From Streptomyces europaeiscabiei (lineage in GTDB: Bacteria > Actinomycetota > Actinomycetes > Streptomycetales > Streptomycetaceae), in contig NZ_CP107841.1 in assembly GCF_036346855.1 (NCBI RefSeq), positions 9,614,001 through 9,678,000 on the forward strand: a stretch of DNA of 64,000 nt, written 5' to 3'. The translations under genes and the position numbers were made by a program. Of this stretch, positions 33,969-42,616 are shown in pieces. Under the pieces are notes generated by a model that was not told where the DNA came from, ran no database searches, and saw only the letters and a program-made list of their open reading frames with translations. Numbering within the stretch: position 1 is the stretch's first letter; each line of letters opens with the position of its first letter.

Positions 33969-35144
33969 ATGAGGGCGATCGTCGTGGGCGCGGGTATCGG
34001 GGGGCTGGCCGCGACATTGAGCCTGCGGCGCGCCGGGTGCGAGGTGACGCTCGTCGAGCAGGCGCCGCGGTTCGCAGAGGTCGGCGCGGGGATCCAGCTC
34101 GCGCCCAACGCCACTCGCGTCCTGTGCCGACTGGGTCTGCTCGACGCGGTCGCCGCCCGGTCCAGCCGGCCGTCCCGGCTGAGCTTCCGCACCTGGTCCG
34201 ACGGCGGTGAGATCTGCGGCTATGCGCTGGGCCGCGAGGCCGAGGCCGCGTTCGGGGCGCCGTACCTCCAGGCCCACCGGGCCGATCTGCACCAGGCCCT
34301 GGCCGCCGCCGTGCCGCCCGAGTCGGTGCGGCTGAACACCGTGGTCGTGGGCATCGGGCAGGACGCCAGGTCCGCGAGGGTGACGACGGCCGACGGGGAG
34401 TGCCTGGAGGCGGACCTCGTCGTCGCCGCGGACGGCGTACGTTCCCGGGCCCGCCAGTGGCTGTTCGGCGCCGACGAGGCCCTGTTCTCGGGAACCGCCG
34501 CCTACCGGGCCCTGCTGCCGGCCGACGAGGTCACCGGCCTGGACCTCCCGGAGTACGCGCTCTGGCTCGGGCCGGGACGGCACTTCGTGCACTACTGGGT
34601 GCGACGTGGGGAACTGCTCAACGTCGTGGGCGTCATCGAAACCGGGGCGGCGCAGGAGTCGTGGACCGCTCGGGCCGAGCCGGGGGAGTGTCTGCGCGCG
34701 TTCGACGGGTGGGACACCCGGGTGCTCGACGTCCTCGGACGGACGGGGACGGTGCTCCGCTACGGCATTTACACCCGCGCCCCGCTCACCCGCTGGAACA
34801 CCGGGCGCGTGACCCTGCTCGGCGACAGTGCCCACGCGATGGTGCCCTTCCAGGCCCAGGGCGCGGCCCAGGCCCTGGTCGACGCGGCGGTGCTCGGCGA
34901 CTGCCTCGCGGACGCGGCACCCGCCGACGTACCCGACGCGCTGGACCGGTACGTGCGCCGACGGCTGGCCACCGCCACGAAGGTGCAGGCCGGCTCCGCG
35001 CGGGCCGGCGAGGACTACCACCTGCCGGACGGGCCGCGGGCACGCGCCCGGAACGCCCGGCTGGCCGCGCAGGCGGCCGAGAACGGGTTCGGCCCCCATG
35101 CGGGCGCGTGGGGGCTCGACACCTTCGACGAGCAGGCGTCGTAG
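33969..35144 (+). CDS. FAD-dependent aromatic monooxygenase (salicylate hydroxylase-like)
   Basis: The 391-residue protein is a group A flavin monooxygenase. The FAD loop G-A-G-I-G-G-L-A-A-T is at residues 7-16, the D-G-V-R-S-R motif at ~155, and L-L-G-D-S-A-H-A-M-V-P-F at ~277. Relatives hydroxylate salicylate, 6-hydroxynicotinate or 3-hydroxybenzoate with NAD(P)H and O2. The exact aromatic substrate is not readable. It is preceded by the AraC gene in the same direction and followed by about 225 non-coding bases with two short palindromes. Confidence 0.86.
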   Translation: MRAIVVGAGIGGLAATLSLRRAGCEVTLVEQAPRFAEVGAGIQLAPNATRVLCRLGLLDAVAARSSRPSRLSFRTWSDGGEICGYALGREAEAAFGAPYLQAHRADLHQALAAAVPPESVRLNTVVVGIGQDARSARVTTADGECLEADLVVAADGVRSRARQWLFGADEALFSGTAAYRALLPADEVTGLDLPEYALWLGPGRHFVHYWVRRGELLNVVGVIETGAAQESWTARAEPGECLRAFDGWDTRVLDVLGRTGTVLRYGIYTRAPLTRWNTGRVTLLGDSAHAMVPFQAQGAAQALVDAAVLGDCLADAAPADVPDALDRYVRRRLATATKVQAGSARAGEDYHLPDGPRARARNARLAAQAAENGFGPHAGAWGLDTFDEQAS

Positions 35145-35270
35145 TACACCGTTTTGTACAACGCTTTGCATACCGCCCTTTGTCCGACCCGTCTGCCGTG
35201 CCGGGGCGCGGCGGACGCGCGATGGCACCGAGTGTCCCTTTCGGACGAACATCCAATATTTGAGCGATGG

Positions 35271-35342
35271 GACTCCACGGGCTTCTGTGGAGTCTCCGGT
35301 TGATCCATAGTTACGGGCGTGTTTCGGAAGTCTCCTTCCGAA
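35271..35342. promoter_or_regulatory. Two palindromes upstream of the dicarboxylate transporter
   Basis: GACTCCAC/GTGGAGTC arms at 35271-35294 enclose eight bases, and TTCGGAAG/CTTCCGAA arms at 35323-35342 enclose TCTC. Both are perfect 8-base inverted repeats. They lie 76-99 and 28-47 bases before the GTG start at 35370. They could be operators or hairpins in the leader; I cannot name the regulator. The preceding 35145-35270 holds no gene. Confidence 0.5.
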
Positions 35343-35369
35343 TAGCGGAAGAAAGCTCGGAGGATGCCC

Positions 35370-36902
35370 GTGTCGCTGTCCGTCCCGTCACCGTCCCTGC
35401 CACGACGCGCAGCCCGGCTGCTGCGTACCTCACTGTTCCTGCAGGTCGGCCTCGCCCTGGTGCTCGGTCTACTCGTGGGACGGCTCTGGCCCGATGTGGG
35501 TACGGCCGTCCAGCCGCTGGGTGACGGCTTCGTGAGGCTCATCAAGGCGGTCATCGCGCCGCTGGTGTTCTGTGTCGTCGTCACCGGCATCGCCAAGGCC
35601 GGGAACCTGCGGGCGTTCGGCCGGATCGGTCTCAAGGCCCTGGTCTGGTTCGAGGTGGCGACCACTTTCGCCCTGCTCATCGGTCTCCTCGCGGGCAACC
35701 TCATGCAGCCGGGCGCAGGCATGAACATCGACCCGGCGAAGCTCGATGCCGGCGCGGTCGACACGAAGACCGGCGGCGGATCACTGCCGTCGACCAGCGA
35801 GTTCCTGCTGCACGCGCTGCCCGAGAGTGCAGTGGGGGCCTTCGCCGAGAACTCGCTGCTCCAGGTCCTGGTCCTGGCCTGCCTGGTGGGCGCCGCCCTG
35901 CTCCACCTCGGTCTCACCAAGGTGCCCAAGATCCTGCCGGCCGTCGAGCAGGCGCAGGAGATCGTCTTCGCGATCGTCGGCTTCATCATGAAGCTCGCCC
36001 CGCTCGCCGTCTTCGGCGCCACCGCCCACCTCGTCGGCCAGTACGGCCTGGGCGTGATGTCCACGTACGGCAAGCTCATCGCCGTCTGCTACGGCGTGGC
36101 CGCCCTGTTCCTGCTCCTGCTGGCGGTCGTCCTGAAGGCCGTCACCGGGCTGAGCCTGTGGCAGTTCGTCCGCTACACCCGCGAGGAGATGCTGCTCGCG
36201 CTGGGCACCGCCTCCAGCGAGACCGTCATGCCGCGCATGATGCAGAAGCTGCGCCACGCCGGCTGTCGCGACGACGCCGTGGGCCTCGTGGTGCCCACCG
36301 GGTACTCCTTCAACCTCGACGGTGCGTCCATCTACCTCTCCATCGCCACGCTCTTCATCGCCCAGGCCGTCGGCGTAGACCTCACCCTCGGCCAGCAGGT
36401 GACCGTCATCCTGATGCTCATGCTCACCAGCAAGGGCATGGCGGGCGTACCCGGTTCGGCCTTCCTCGCCCTCTCGGCGACCGCCTCCGCGCTCGGGGTC
36501 ATCCCCGCCGGCGCCGTCGCTCTCCTCCTCGGCGTCGACCGCATCATGGACTCCATGCGCGTGGCCACCAACCTCCTCGGCAACTGCGTCGCGGCCTTCG
36601 GTGTCTCCCGCTGGGAGGGTGCCCTCGACACTGCCCGCGCGAAGAAGGTGCTGCGGGGCGAGCTTCCCTTCGTGGAGGACGCGGATGTGGATACGGACGC
36701 GGGTGCGGAGGACGACCGGGCGTCGACCGGGGTCGAGACGGGGGTCCGGGTCGAGGCCGAAGGTGGGGCAGGGGCAGGGGCAGGGGCCGAGGACGGGGCT
36801 GGGGCCGGGGCCGCTGCTCCGCGCGAGGCCATGGTCGGTCCCCGCGAACCTGTCGAAGCGCAGGACGAACCGGGTAAGGACCGCCCCGTTCGGACGACTT
36901 GA
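35370..36902 (+). CDS. dctA: DctA-like C4-dicarboxylate:cation symporter
   Basis: This DAACS-family transporter imports succinate, fumarate, malate or related acids with cations. Signatures are the serine-rich G-T-A-S-S-E-T-V-M-P at ~273, T-G-Y-S-F-N-L-D-G-A at ~310, and S-K-G-M-A-G-V-P-G-S-A-F at ~354. Membrane segments span residues ~20-430. The start is GTG 35370: GGAGG (35359-35363) is six bases before it but directly touches ATG 35364, which cannot be used. The last ~70 residues are an odd low-complexity tail of Asp/Ala then Gly-Ala repeats, absent from most DctA proteins. Confidence 0.9.
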   Translation: MSLSVPSPSLPRRAARLLRTSLFLQVGLALVLGLLVGRLWPDVGTAVQPLGDGFVRLIKAVIAPLVFCVVVTGIAKAGNLRAFGRIGLKALVWFEVATTFALLIGLLAGNLMQPGAGMNIDPAKLDAGAVDTKTGGGSLPSTSEFLLHALPESAVGAFAENSLLQVLVLACLVGAALLHLGLTKVPKILPAVEQAQEIVFAIVGFIMKLAPLAVFGATAHLVGQYGLGVMSTYGKLIAVCYGVAALFLLLLAVVLKAVTGLSLWQFVRYTREEMLLALGTASSETVMPRMMQKLRHAGCRDDAVGLVVPTGYSFNLDGASIYLSIATLFIAQAVGVDLTLGQQVTVILMLMLTSKGMAGVPGSAFLALSATASALGVIPAGAVALLLGVDRIMDSMRVATNLLGNCVAAFGVSRWEGALDTARAKKVLRGELPFVEDADVDTDAGAEDDRASTGVETGVRVEAEGGAGAGAGAEDGAGAGAAAPREAMVGPREPVEAQDEPGKDRPVRTT

Positions 36903-36959
36903 GACACGGGGCCGGCCCTTTCCGCCCGCACCGCCCGCCCGGGCCCGACTCCCTAGGGG

Positions 36960-37092
36960 AGCGGGCCCAGGAAGTACGATGCCGTGGACGGTCAACTCGA
37001 CCTGGCTGTCGGCCTGTTGGTTTGCGACGGCGATCCGCCGGGCGACCGCTCGGCGTCCCACCCGGTCCAGCGGACGGTTGTCGAGCGTGGAC
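36960..37092 (-). pseudogene. Remnant of a FecE/BtuD-type ABC ATPase
   Basis: The minus strand just after the riboswitch encodes S-T-L-D-N-R-P-L-D-R-V-G-R-R-A-V-A-R-R-I, then A-V-A-N-Q-Q-A-D-S-Q-V-E-L-T-V-H-G-I-V. This is the stretch between Walker A and the signature in siderophore/B12 importer ATPases (compare R-A-A-A-R-V-L-A-A-L-P-Q-E and F-T-V-A-E-V-V in the intact ATPase at 4821). Nothing recognisable precedes or follows; the frame runs on into antisense of dctA. No start codon with ribosome site is seen. I read it as all that is left of a B12-controlled importer. Confidence 0.65.
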
Positions 37093-37099
37093 TGCGGGC

Positions 37100-37215
37100 G
37101 CCGCCGCCGACCGTGTGTCAGCAGGTGCTCCGGTCTTCCACACCGTCCCGCGCACCGCTGCGCGTCAGTTCCGGATTCGCACCGGATTCCCTGCCCCGTA
37201 CGCGTACATGGGCGA
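37100..37215 (-). promoter_or_regulatory. Orphan cobalamin riboswitch (minus strand)
   Basis: Reading the minus strand from about 37215, the B12-riboswitch core is GGGAATCCGGTGCGAATCCG, then GAACTGACGCGCAGCGGTG. A 3' box GGAGCACCTGCTGAC follows near 37125-37110. All core elements are in order, so the aptamer may still fold. Downstream on its strand there is no intact gene, only the ATPase scrap at 36960-37092 and then the 3' end of dctA in antisense. The remainder of 36903-37391 holds no gene that I can see. Confidence 0.82.
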
Positions 37216-37391
37216 ACATGGGTTCGACTGGGCGTCGGCAAGCTGCCACAGCCGCTTGTCCGCCCGCCCGCCGTCCACCGCCCGTAGACCCCTGTCCGCA
37301 GGTCCCTGCCCTCCGCCCGTAGACCTCTGTCCGCAGACTCCTGTCCTCCCTCCGCCCGCCCACCCGTCCGTCCCGCGACGTCACGGCACCG

Positions 37392-37799
37392 TCAGTCGAT
37401 GACCGCGGTGGCCTCGATCTCGACCAGATGCTCGGGGATGTCGAGCGCCGCGACGCCGAGGAGTGTGGCCGGCGGGGCCGCGGTCACTCCCAGCTTCGCG
37501 GCCGCCCGGGAGATCCCCTCCATGAGCGCGGGCATCTTGTCGGGCGTCCAGTCGACGACGTGGATGTTGAGCTTCGCCACGTCGTCGAACGAAGCGCCGG
37601 CTCCGGCGAGGGCGGTGCCGATGTTGAGGTAGCACCGCTCGGTCTGGGCGGCCAGGTCGCCCTCGCCGACGGTGACTCCGTCGGCGTCCCAGGAGACCTG
37701 GCCGGCGATGAAGACCAGCTTCGAGCCGGTGGCGATCGACACCTGTCGGTACGCGTCGATCGTCGGCAGTCCGCCGGGGTTCACCAGGGTGATGGCCAT
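37392..37799 (-). CDS. RidA/YjgF-family protein
   Basis: This 135-residue protein belongs to the RidA/YjgF/Rid family, whose members hydrolyse reactive enamines/imines made by PLP enzymes or act in ring-cleavage pathways. It shows F-I-A-G-Q-V-S-W-D, L-A-A-Q-T-E-R-C-Y-L-N-I and a C-terminal L-V-E-I-E-A-T-A-V. The usual catalytic Arg position has no clear R-A-x-x-x-V motif, so it is not an archetypal RidA. The ATG at 37799 is set by GAGGAGG eight bases upstream. It lies beside the orphan riboswitch with no obvious operon partner. Confidence 0.85.
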   Translation of the reverse strand: MAITLVNPGGLPTIDAYRQVSIATGSKLVFIAGQVSWDADGVTVGEGDLAAQTERCYLNIGTALAGAGASFDDVAKLNIHVVDWTPDKMPALMEGISRAAAKLGVTAAPPATLLGVAALDIPEHLVEIEATAVID

Positions 37800-37877
37800 G
37801 TCGTGCGCCTCCTCGTCATGGGCGTCCGTGGACCCCACGTGCTCTCTAGTGGTTACTGGGGAACCATAGGAGAGCGA

Positions 37878-37928
37878 ATGTCGGCCGGGAAGAACGCACT
37901 TTTCGGTGACCGGGGAACCCCTTGGTGA
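37878..37928 (+). CDS. Possible 16-residue leader or small ORF
   Basis: An ATG at 37878 follows AGGAG by seven bases and opens a 16-codon frame (M-S-A-G-K-N-A-L-F-G-D-R-G-T-P-W) ending in TGA. GGGGAACC occurs both just before and inside it. It is divergent from the RidA gene and runs toward the 3' end of the opposite-strand gene at 37980. A short GAGGGAACC/GGCTCCC hairpin follows. It may be chance; only the ribosome site speaks for it. Confidence 0.25.
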   Translation: MSAGKNALFGDRGTPW

Positions 37929-37979
37929 CCAGACAGGTCAGCGGCCTGCCCGAGGGAACCGAGGCTCCCTGGTGGTTCG

Positions 37980-38849
37980 TCAGCCGGCCGGCTTCCAGCC
38001 CGGGATCGTCGGCAGGACCTTCTCGGCGACGCGGAACAGGGCCGCGTCGTCGGGCCTCTGGGAGTCCTGGCGCCAGATGACGAGCTCGAAGGTGCTGCCG
38101 CTGTCCTTCGGGTCGGTCGCGACCAGCAGCCGACGGGCGACGCCGCCGGGGCCGGACTGGGGGTCACTGCCGTCGAGCCCGAAGGAGATGGCGATGGTCT
38201 GGCCCGAGTAGAGGACCGCCGGGCGTCCCAGGACGGTTCTGGTCTCGGCGTCGGCGCCCAGATAGCCGACCAAGTCGGTGACCGGGAGGTCCTCGTAGGA
38301 CGCCGAGAGCTCCACGGTGTAGGTCTCCAGCGTGACGGTCGCCTCGGGGGTGACGGTCTTGGTGCCGCTGCTGGCCCAGGTGGACTCGCTCTCACCGCCC
38401 GACGCGCTCACCGCCTGCTCGGTCGGCGTGCCAAGGAGTGTGGGCAGGTCGGAGCGGTTCAGCGCGGTGCAGAGCTGTGCACCGGAGACCTTGCCCCGCG
38501 GCGCCGGCGAGGCGTCGTCCGAGGACGAGCAGACGGCCGGTCCCACGGTCGCGGGCGTCTGGCCGAGGAGGTCCCCCAGCAACCACATACCTCCGAGAAT
38601 CACCCCGACGGTCGCCACCGCCGAGAACACCTGGGCCCCCGTGCTCATTTCCTTCCTGGAGCCGGATCGGGGATCGGCCCCGAAATCCCCTCCGGAAGCC
38701 GCTCCGGAAGCCGTTCCGGAAGCCTTTCCTGAAGCCGTTCCTGAAGTTGCTCCCGAATCCGGTCCGGAAACCGCTCCCGAAGTTGCCCCCGAATCCGCTC
38801 CCGGAGCTGCTCCGCTATTCGTGCCGGAATCGGCGAAATCGTCGACCAT
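37980..38849 (-). CDS. Single-pass membrane protein with repetitive N-terminus
   Basis: The ~289-residue protein has a low-complexity start (residues ~5-62) of Ser-Gly-Ala-Thr/Asp repeats and a single hydrophobic segment at ~72-95. An extracellular domain of about 190 residues follows, with two cysteines near its start (V-C-S-S-S-D-D and A-Q-L-C-T-A). The N-terminal repeat comes from a 12-bp tandem repeat. The domain resembles conserved Streptomyces membrane proteins of unknown function; I do not assign a role. The ATG at 38849 has only a weak upstream GGGGG. No operon partner is visible. Confidence 0.75.
   Translation of the reverse strand: MVDDFADSGTNSGAAPGADSGATSGAVSGPDSGATSGTASGKASGTASGAASGGDFGADPRSGSRKEMSTGAQVFSAVATVGVILGGMWLLGDLLGQTPATVGPAVCSSSDDASPAPRGKVSGAQLCTALNRSDLPTLLGTPTEQAVSASGGESESTWASSGTKTVTPEATVTLETYTVELSASYEDLPVTDLVGYLGADAETRTVLGRPAVLYSGQTIAISFGLDGSDPQSGPGGVARRLLVATDPKDSGSTFELVIWRQDSQRPDDAALFRVAEKVLPTIPGWKPAG
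38680..38831. repeat. 12-bp tandem repeat in coding sequence
   Basis: About twelve diverged copies of CTCCGGAAGCCG-like 12-mers run through this stretch. They encode four-residue Ser-Gly-Ala-x units at the N-terminus of the membrane protein on the minus strand. Because the period is a multiple of three, copy-number change would alter length without breaking the frame. Confidence 0.8.
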
Positions 38850-39169
38850 GTCCCCCGTGCCCCCCCCTTGATGTGCACACGCGTCACGCGCGCCGGGGGA
38901 GCCTAACCGGTGACCGTCACGAGGGAAAAACGGAATTTCGCCGAGGCCGCGGCTCACGACGAGCCGTGCGGCGCAGCGGGGTGCTGCGAGGCAGGAGGCG
39001 CGGTGGGAGAGCACCTGCACCCGGGCACGCGGAAATGCGTCAAGCACCCTGGTCGCGCGGGGGAGTTGAAGGCGAGGAGGGCGGTGGGGCGGGGCGGTGC
39101 CGAGGAGGGTACGGGCGGTTGCGACGCCGTGCGCCTCAGTCGTCCTGCCCGGGAGGAGACGGACCCGGT

Positions 39170-39522
39170 CGCGCCCCGTTCGCGCCGACCGCCGTGCAGT
39201 CGGCGGGCGACGCGGGCAGCAAGGTGAAGGTGGCCGCGTTCGAGCTCCACAAGGAACTGGTGGGTGCCACCGTGAAGGGCGACATCGAGTTCGCCGTCGA
39301 CCGGCAGCCGCATCGGCAGGGCCACTTGTCAGTCGACTCGCTGTGGCCCTACAAAGCAACGGCAACTGCACGGGCGGCGGCGAGCGGCCGGTCCTCACCG
39401 GCCCGCCCTTCGTCGACAAGGCGAGATCGTCGAGAACGCAAAAGCCGCCGAAGCCGCCGAAGTCGTCGAGACCGCCGAAGTCGTCGAGGTCGACGGCCTC
39501 GCGGCGAAGGGCACCCGCCGAC
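39170..39522 (+). pseudogene. Second remnant of a sugar ABC transporter binding protein
   Basis: The plus strand encodes [24 protein letters not shown], and [16 protein letters not shown], then shifts frame near 39350 to [20 protein letters not shown]. It shifts again near 39420 to [13 protein letters not shown], ending A-A-K-G-T-R. These match the C-terminus of the protein family at 32423. The N-terminal part is missing and at least two frameshifts break it. From 38850 to 39170 I see no intact gene. The intact dehydrogenase 38 bases downstream was probably in the same sugar or inositol operon. Confidence 0.78.
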
Positions 39523-39559
39523 CGGCGCGACCGCGGTCCCCAGCAAAGGGAGGAACGTC

Positions 39560-40579
39560 ATGTCCCAGCAGGCCTCACTCGGTGTCGCCGTCATCGGCAC
39601 CGGCCGGATGGGCGCCGACCACGTGCGCCGGCTCACCGAGGTGATCAGCGGTGCCCACGTGGCCGCCGTCACCGACCTCGACACCGACCGTGCCGAGGCG
39701 ATCGCCGCCGGCGTCGAAGGGTGCGTGGCCCATGCCGACACCGCCGAGGCGCTGGCCGCACCGGGCGTCGACGCCGTCCTCGTCGCCTCCCCCGGCCCCG
39801 CCCACGAGGCGGCCCTGCTCACCGCCTTCGAGCACGACCTGCCCGTCCTGTGCGAGAAGCCCCTCACCCCGGACTCCGCCTCCGCGCTGCGTCTGCTGGA
39901 GGCGGAACAACGGCTGGGGCACCGCAGGGTGCAGGTGGGGTTCATGCGCCGCTACGACCGCGAGTACGTCAAGCTCAAGTCCCTGCTGGACAGCGGCGAG
40001 CTGGGCCGGCCGTTGCTGCTGCACAACCGGCACCGCAACGCCGAGGCCCCGCCCGGATTCACCGATGCCATGGCGATCAATGACTCCGTCGCCCATGAGA
40101 TGGACGTCACCCGCTGGCTGCTCGGCCAGGAGATCACCGCCGTCACCGTGCTGCGGCCCCGGCCGTCCGCGCACGCCCCCGAGGGCCTGAGTGACCCGCA
40201 GTTCGTCGTCTTCGAGACCGACGGCGGCGCCGTCGTCGACGTCGAGATCTTCCTCACCGCCCGTTACGGCTACCAGGTTCAGGCCGAGGCCGTCTGCGAG
40301 AACGGCACGGCCCGCATCGGAGAGGGACACGACATGCTCGTCAACGCGGGCGGACGCTGGGGCGGCACGGTCACCCCGAGCTACATCGAGCGCTTCGAGG
40401 ACGCCTACGACCGCCAGGTCCAGGCATGGGTCGACGCCACCCGCCGCGGTGAGGTCACCGGACCCAGCACCTGGGACGGGTACGCCGTCGCCGTGATCTC
40501 CGAGGCGGGCGTCCGCGCCCGGACCGAGGGCATCCGCGCCGAGGTCGAACTCGTCGAACGCCCCGCCCTCTACCGCTGA
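39560..40579 (+). CDS. Gfo/Idh/MocA-family oxidoreductase (inositol 2-dehydrogenase-like)
   Basis: This 339-residue NAD(P)-dependent dehydrogenase has the Rossmann motif [11 protein letters not shown] at ~9, the catalytic-loop E-K-P-L-T at ~96, and the C-terminal-domain [12 protein letters not shown] near 175. Closest in character to myo-inositol or scyllo-inositol dehydrogenases. AAAGGGAGG lies upstream of ATG 39560. The broken binding-protein gene immediately before it suggests it once belonged to a sugar/inositol uptake operon. A convergent idonate dehydrogenase gene follows after 117 bases. Confidence 0.88.
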   Translation: MSQQASLGVAVIGTGRMGADHVRRLTEVISGAHVAAVTDLDTDRAEAIAAGVEGCVAHADTAEALAAPGVDAVLVASPGPAHEAALLTAFEHDLPVLCEKPLTPDSASALRLLEAEQRLGHRRVQVGFMRRYDREYVKLKSLLDSGELGRPLLLHNRHRNAEAPPGFTDAMAINDSVAHEMDVTRWLLGQEITAVTVLRPRPSAHAPEGLSDPQFVVFETDGGAVVDVEIFLTARYGYQVQAEAVCENGTARIGEGHDMLVNAGGRWGGTVTPSYIERFEDAYDRQVQAWVDATRRGEVTGPSTWDGYAVAVISEAGVRARTEGIRAEVELVERPALYR

Positions 40580-40696
40580 CGCACGACGGCTCCCCCGGGA
40601 ACGAGCCGCCGCACAGGGCTCCGTGTCCCGGCGTGCGAGGGCGAGTGGTGTCCGTGCCACCTGTCGAAGGGGGCCTTCAGCGGGGTTCGACGCCTC

Positions 40697-41737
40697 TCAC
40701 GCCTCCCCGGAAAGGTCCAGCAGCACCTTGGAAGCGACCGTGCGGTCCTGAGCCGTGTCGAACGCGGCGACGGACCGCTCCAACGGGAAGGTGTGCGTGA
40801 CGACCGGGTCGACAGGGAGGCCCTGGGCCAGCAGGGACAGGGCCTCGTCGAACTCGGTGTCGAAGCGGAAGGACCCGCGCAGTTCCAGCTCACGGGTGAC
40901 CGCGACATTGCCGAGCAGCCCGATCTCCCCGGGTGGCAGCAGCCCGAGCATGACCACGGTTCCGCCACGGCGTACCCGCTCCACACAGCTCCGCAGCCCG
41001 GCCGGTGCCCCGGACGCCTCGACGGCGATGTCGAAGACACCGGCCCAGGCGGGATCGGCGGGGCGGTCCGCCCGAGCGGTGGCGGTGGCGCCCACCTCGG
41101 CGGCGATCCGCAGCGGCTCCTCGTGGAGGTCGCTGACGACGACCTCGGCGGCGCCCGCGTGCCGCAGCGCCGCCACGACCAGACAGCCGATCGGACCGGC
41201 CCCCGTGACCAGCACCCGTTTGCCGCTCACCTCACCCGCCCGGCGCACGGCGTGCAGTGCCACCGCCAGCGGCTCGGCGAGCACGGCCCGGCGCAGGCCG
41301 AGACCGGGCGGGAGCGCCCGGACCTGGCCGGCGGGCACACCGACGACCTGGGCGAAACCACCCTGCACGTGCGGGGTGTGGGCCGCGCTGCCCAGATAGC
41401 GGGTGTGCGCGCAGATGTTGCGCGTGCCGCGCGCGCACTCGGGGCAGACGCCGCAGGGCGTGGCGGGATGGATCGCGACGGCAGCGCCCACCGCCGGAGC
41501 GGCCGGCCCCTCGACCCCGGGCCCGAGCGCGGCGACATGGCCCACCACCTCGTGGCCGAGCACCATGGGCTCGCTCACGGCGAAGTCGCCGACCCGGCCC
41601 CGGTGGTAGTAGTGCAGATCGGAACCACAGATCCCGCCGAGGGCGACGGCGACCGCGATCTCACCGGGCGCGGGGCCGTCGTACGGCCGTTCCTCGACCC
41701 GGAGGTCGCCGGCTCCGTGGACAACACACGCGTGCAT
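40697..41737 (-). CDS. Zinc-dependent L-idonate 5-dehydrogenase-like
   Basis: This 346-residue medium-chain dehydrogenase should oxidise L-idonate to 5-keto-D-gluconate. Catalytic zinc ligands are in G-G-I-C-G-S-D-L-H and L-G-H-E-V-V-G; structural zinc cysteines are in C-G-V-C-P-E-C-A-R-G-T-R-N-I-C. The NAD loop is V-T-G-A-G-P-I-G-C at ~175. AAGGAG lies five bases before the ATG. The gluconate 5-dehydrogenase-like gene precedes it by 26 bases, which supports the idonate assignment (IdnD-like), although other polyol dehydrogenases share the fold. Confidence 0.85.
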   Translation of the reverse strand: MHACVVHGAGDLRVEERPYDGPAPGEIAVAVALGGICGSDLHYYHRGRVGDFAVSEPMVLGHEVVGHVAALGPGVEGPAAPAVGAAVAIHPATPCGVCPECARGTRNICAHTRYLGSAAHTPHVQGGFAQVVGVPAGQVRALPPGLGLRRAVLAEPLAVALHAVRRAGEVSGKRVLVTGAGPIGCLVVAALRHAGAAEVVVSDLHEEPLRIAAEVGATATARADRPADPAWAGVFDIAVEASGAPAGLRSCVERVRRGGTVVMLGLLPPGEIGLLGNVAVTRELELRGSFRFDTEFDEALSLLAQGLPVDPVVTHTFPLERSVAAFDTAQDRTVASKVLLDLSGEA

Positions 41738-41763
41738 GGGGGCTCCTTGGGGGTTCGGCCGGG

Positions 41764-42534
41764 TCACAGGACAGACAGCATGCCGCCGTCGACGTACAGC
41801 AGCTGCCCGTTGACGAAGTCGGAGGCGGGGGAGGAGAGGAAGAGCAGGGCGCCGACCAGATCCTCCACCTTGCCCCAGCGGCCGGCGGGGGTCCGCCCCC
41901 GAACCCAGGCGCTGAACTCCTCGTCCGCGACCAGCGCGGAGGTCAGTTCGGTGTCGAAGTAGCCGGGGCCGATGCCGTTGACCTGGATGCCGTGCGGCCC
42001 GAGGTCGGCGCACATGCCCTTGGTGAGCATCTTCAGGCCGCCCTTGGTCGCCGCATAGGGAGCGATGCCCGGACGTACCGCCTCGCTCTGCAGCGAGCAG
42101 ACGTTGATGATCTTTCCGTGGCCCCGGGGGACCATACGGCGGGCGACCTCACGGCCCACGAGGAAAGCGCTGGTGAGATTGGTGTCGAGCAGGCCGTGCC
42201 AGTCCTCGTCGGTGAAGTCGAGGAAAGGGGCCCGGCGTTGGGCTCCGGTGTTGTTGACCAGGATGTCGATCGGTCCGGCCCGGTCCTCGATCCGGGCGAC
42301 GGCGGCGGCGACCGCGGCGGAGTCGGTGACGTCGAACGCCTCCGCGAGGACCGACGTCCCGAAGGCCTCGGCCAGCTCCTTGCGGGCGGTCTCCAGGGCG
42401 ACGGTGTCCCGGCCGTTGAGGACGACCGTGCAGCCGGCCTCCAGGAGGCCGGCTGCCAGCGCCCGGCCGATGCCGCGGCTCGACCCGGTGACCAGCGCGA
42501 CCTTGGCGGTGACGTCGAAAAGGGGGTGGCTCAC
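41764..42534 (-). CDS. Gluconate 5-dehydrogenase-like SDR
   Basis: This 256-residue short-chain dehydrogenase has T-G-S-S-R-G-I-G-R at ~17, N-N-T-G at ~93, the catalytic Tyr-Lys in Y-A-A-T-K at ~160 and the C-terminal L-L-Y-V-D-G-G. It matches IdnO/gluconate 5-dehydrogenases, which reduce 5-ketogluconate to D-gluconate. First gene of a two-gene unit with the idonate dehydrogenase. The intergenic region upstream carries four copies of a motif shared with the divergent IclR gene. Confidence 0.85.
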   Translation of the reverse strand: MSHPLFDVTAKVALVTGSSRGIGRALAAGLLEAGCTVVLNGRDTVALETARKELAEAFGTSVLAEAFDVTDSAAVAAAVARIEDRAGPIDILVNNTGAQRRAPFLDFTDEDWHGLLDTNLTSAFLVGREVARRMVPRGHGKIINVCSLQSEAVRPGIAPYAATKGGLKMLTKGMCADLGPHGIQVNGIGPGYFDTELTSALVADEEFSAWVRGRTPAGRWGKVEDLVGALLFLSSPASDFVNGQLLYVDGGMLSVL

Positions 42535-42616
42535 GAGGACCTCTCAGGTGTGGCTCGGTGTGAAGCGGGCCGGGTGATGAGCATCGTGCTGCGTCGGACA
42601 CGACTCCCTGACTCTT

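Noticed and set aside
35364..35366. ATG 35364 as the transporter start
   Set aside because: GGAGG directly abuts this ATG, leaving no spacer; GTG 35370 has a six-base spacer.
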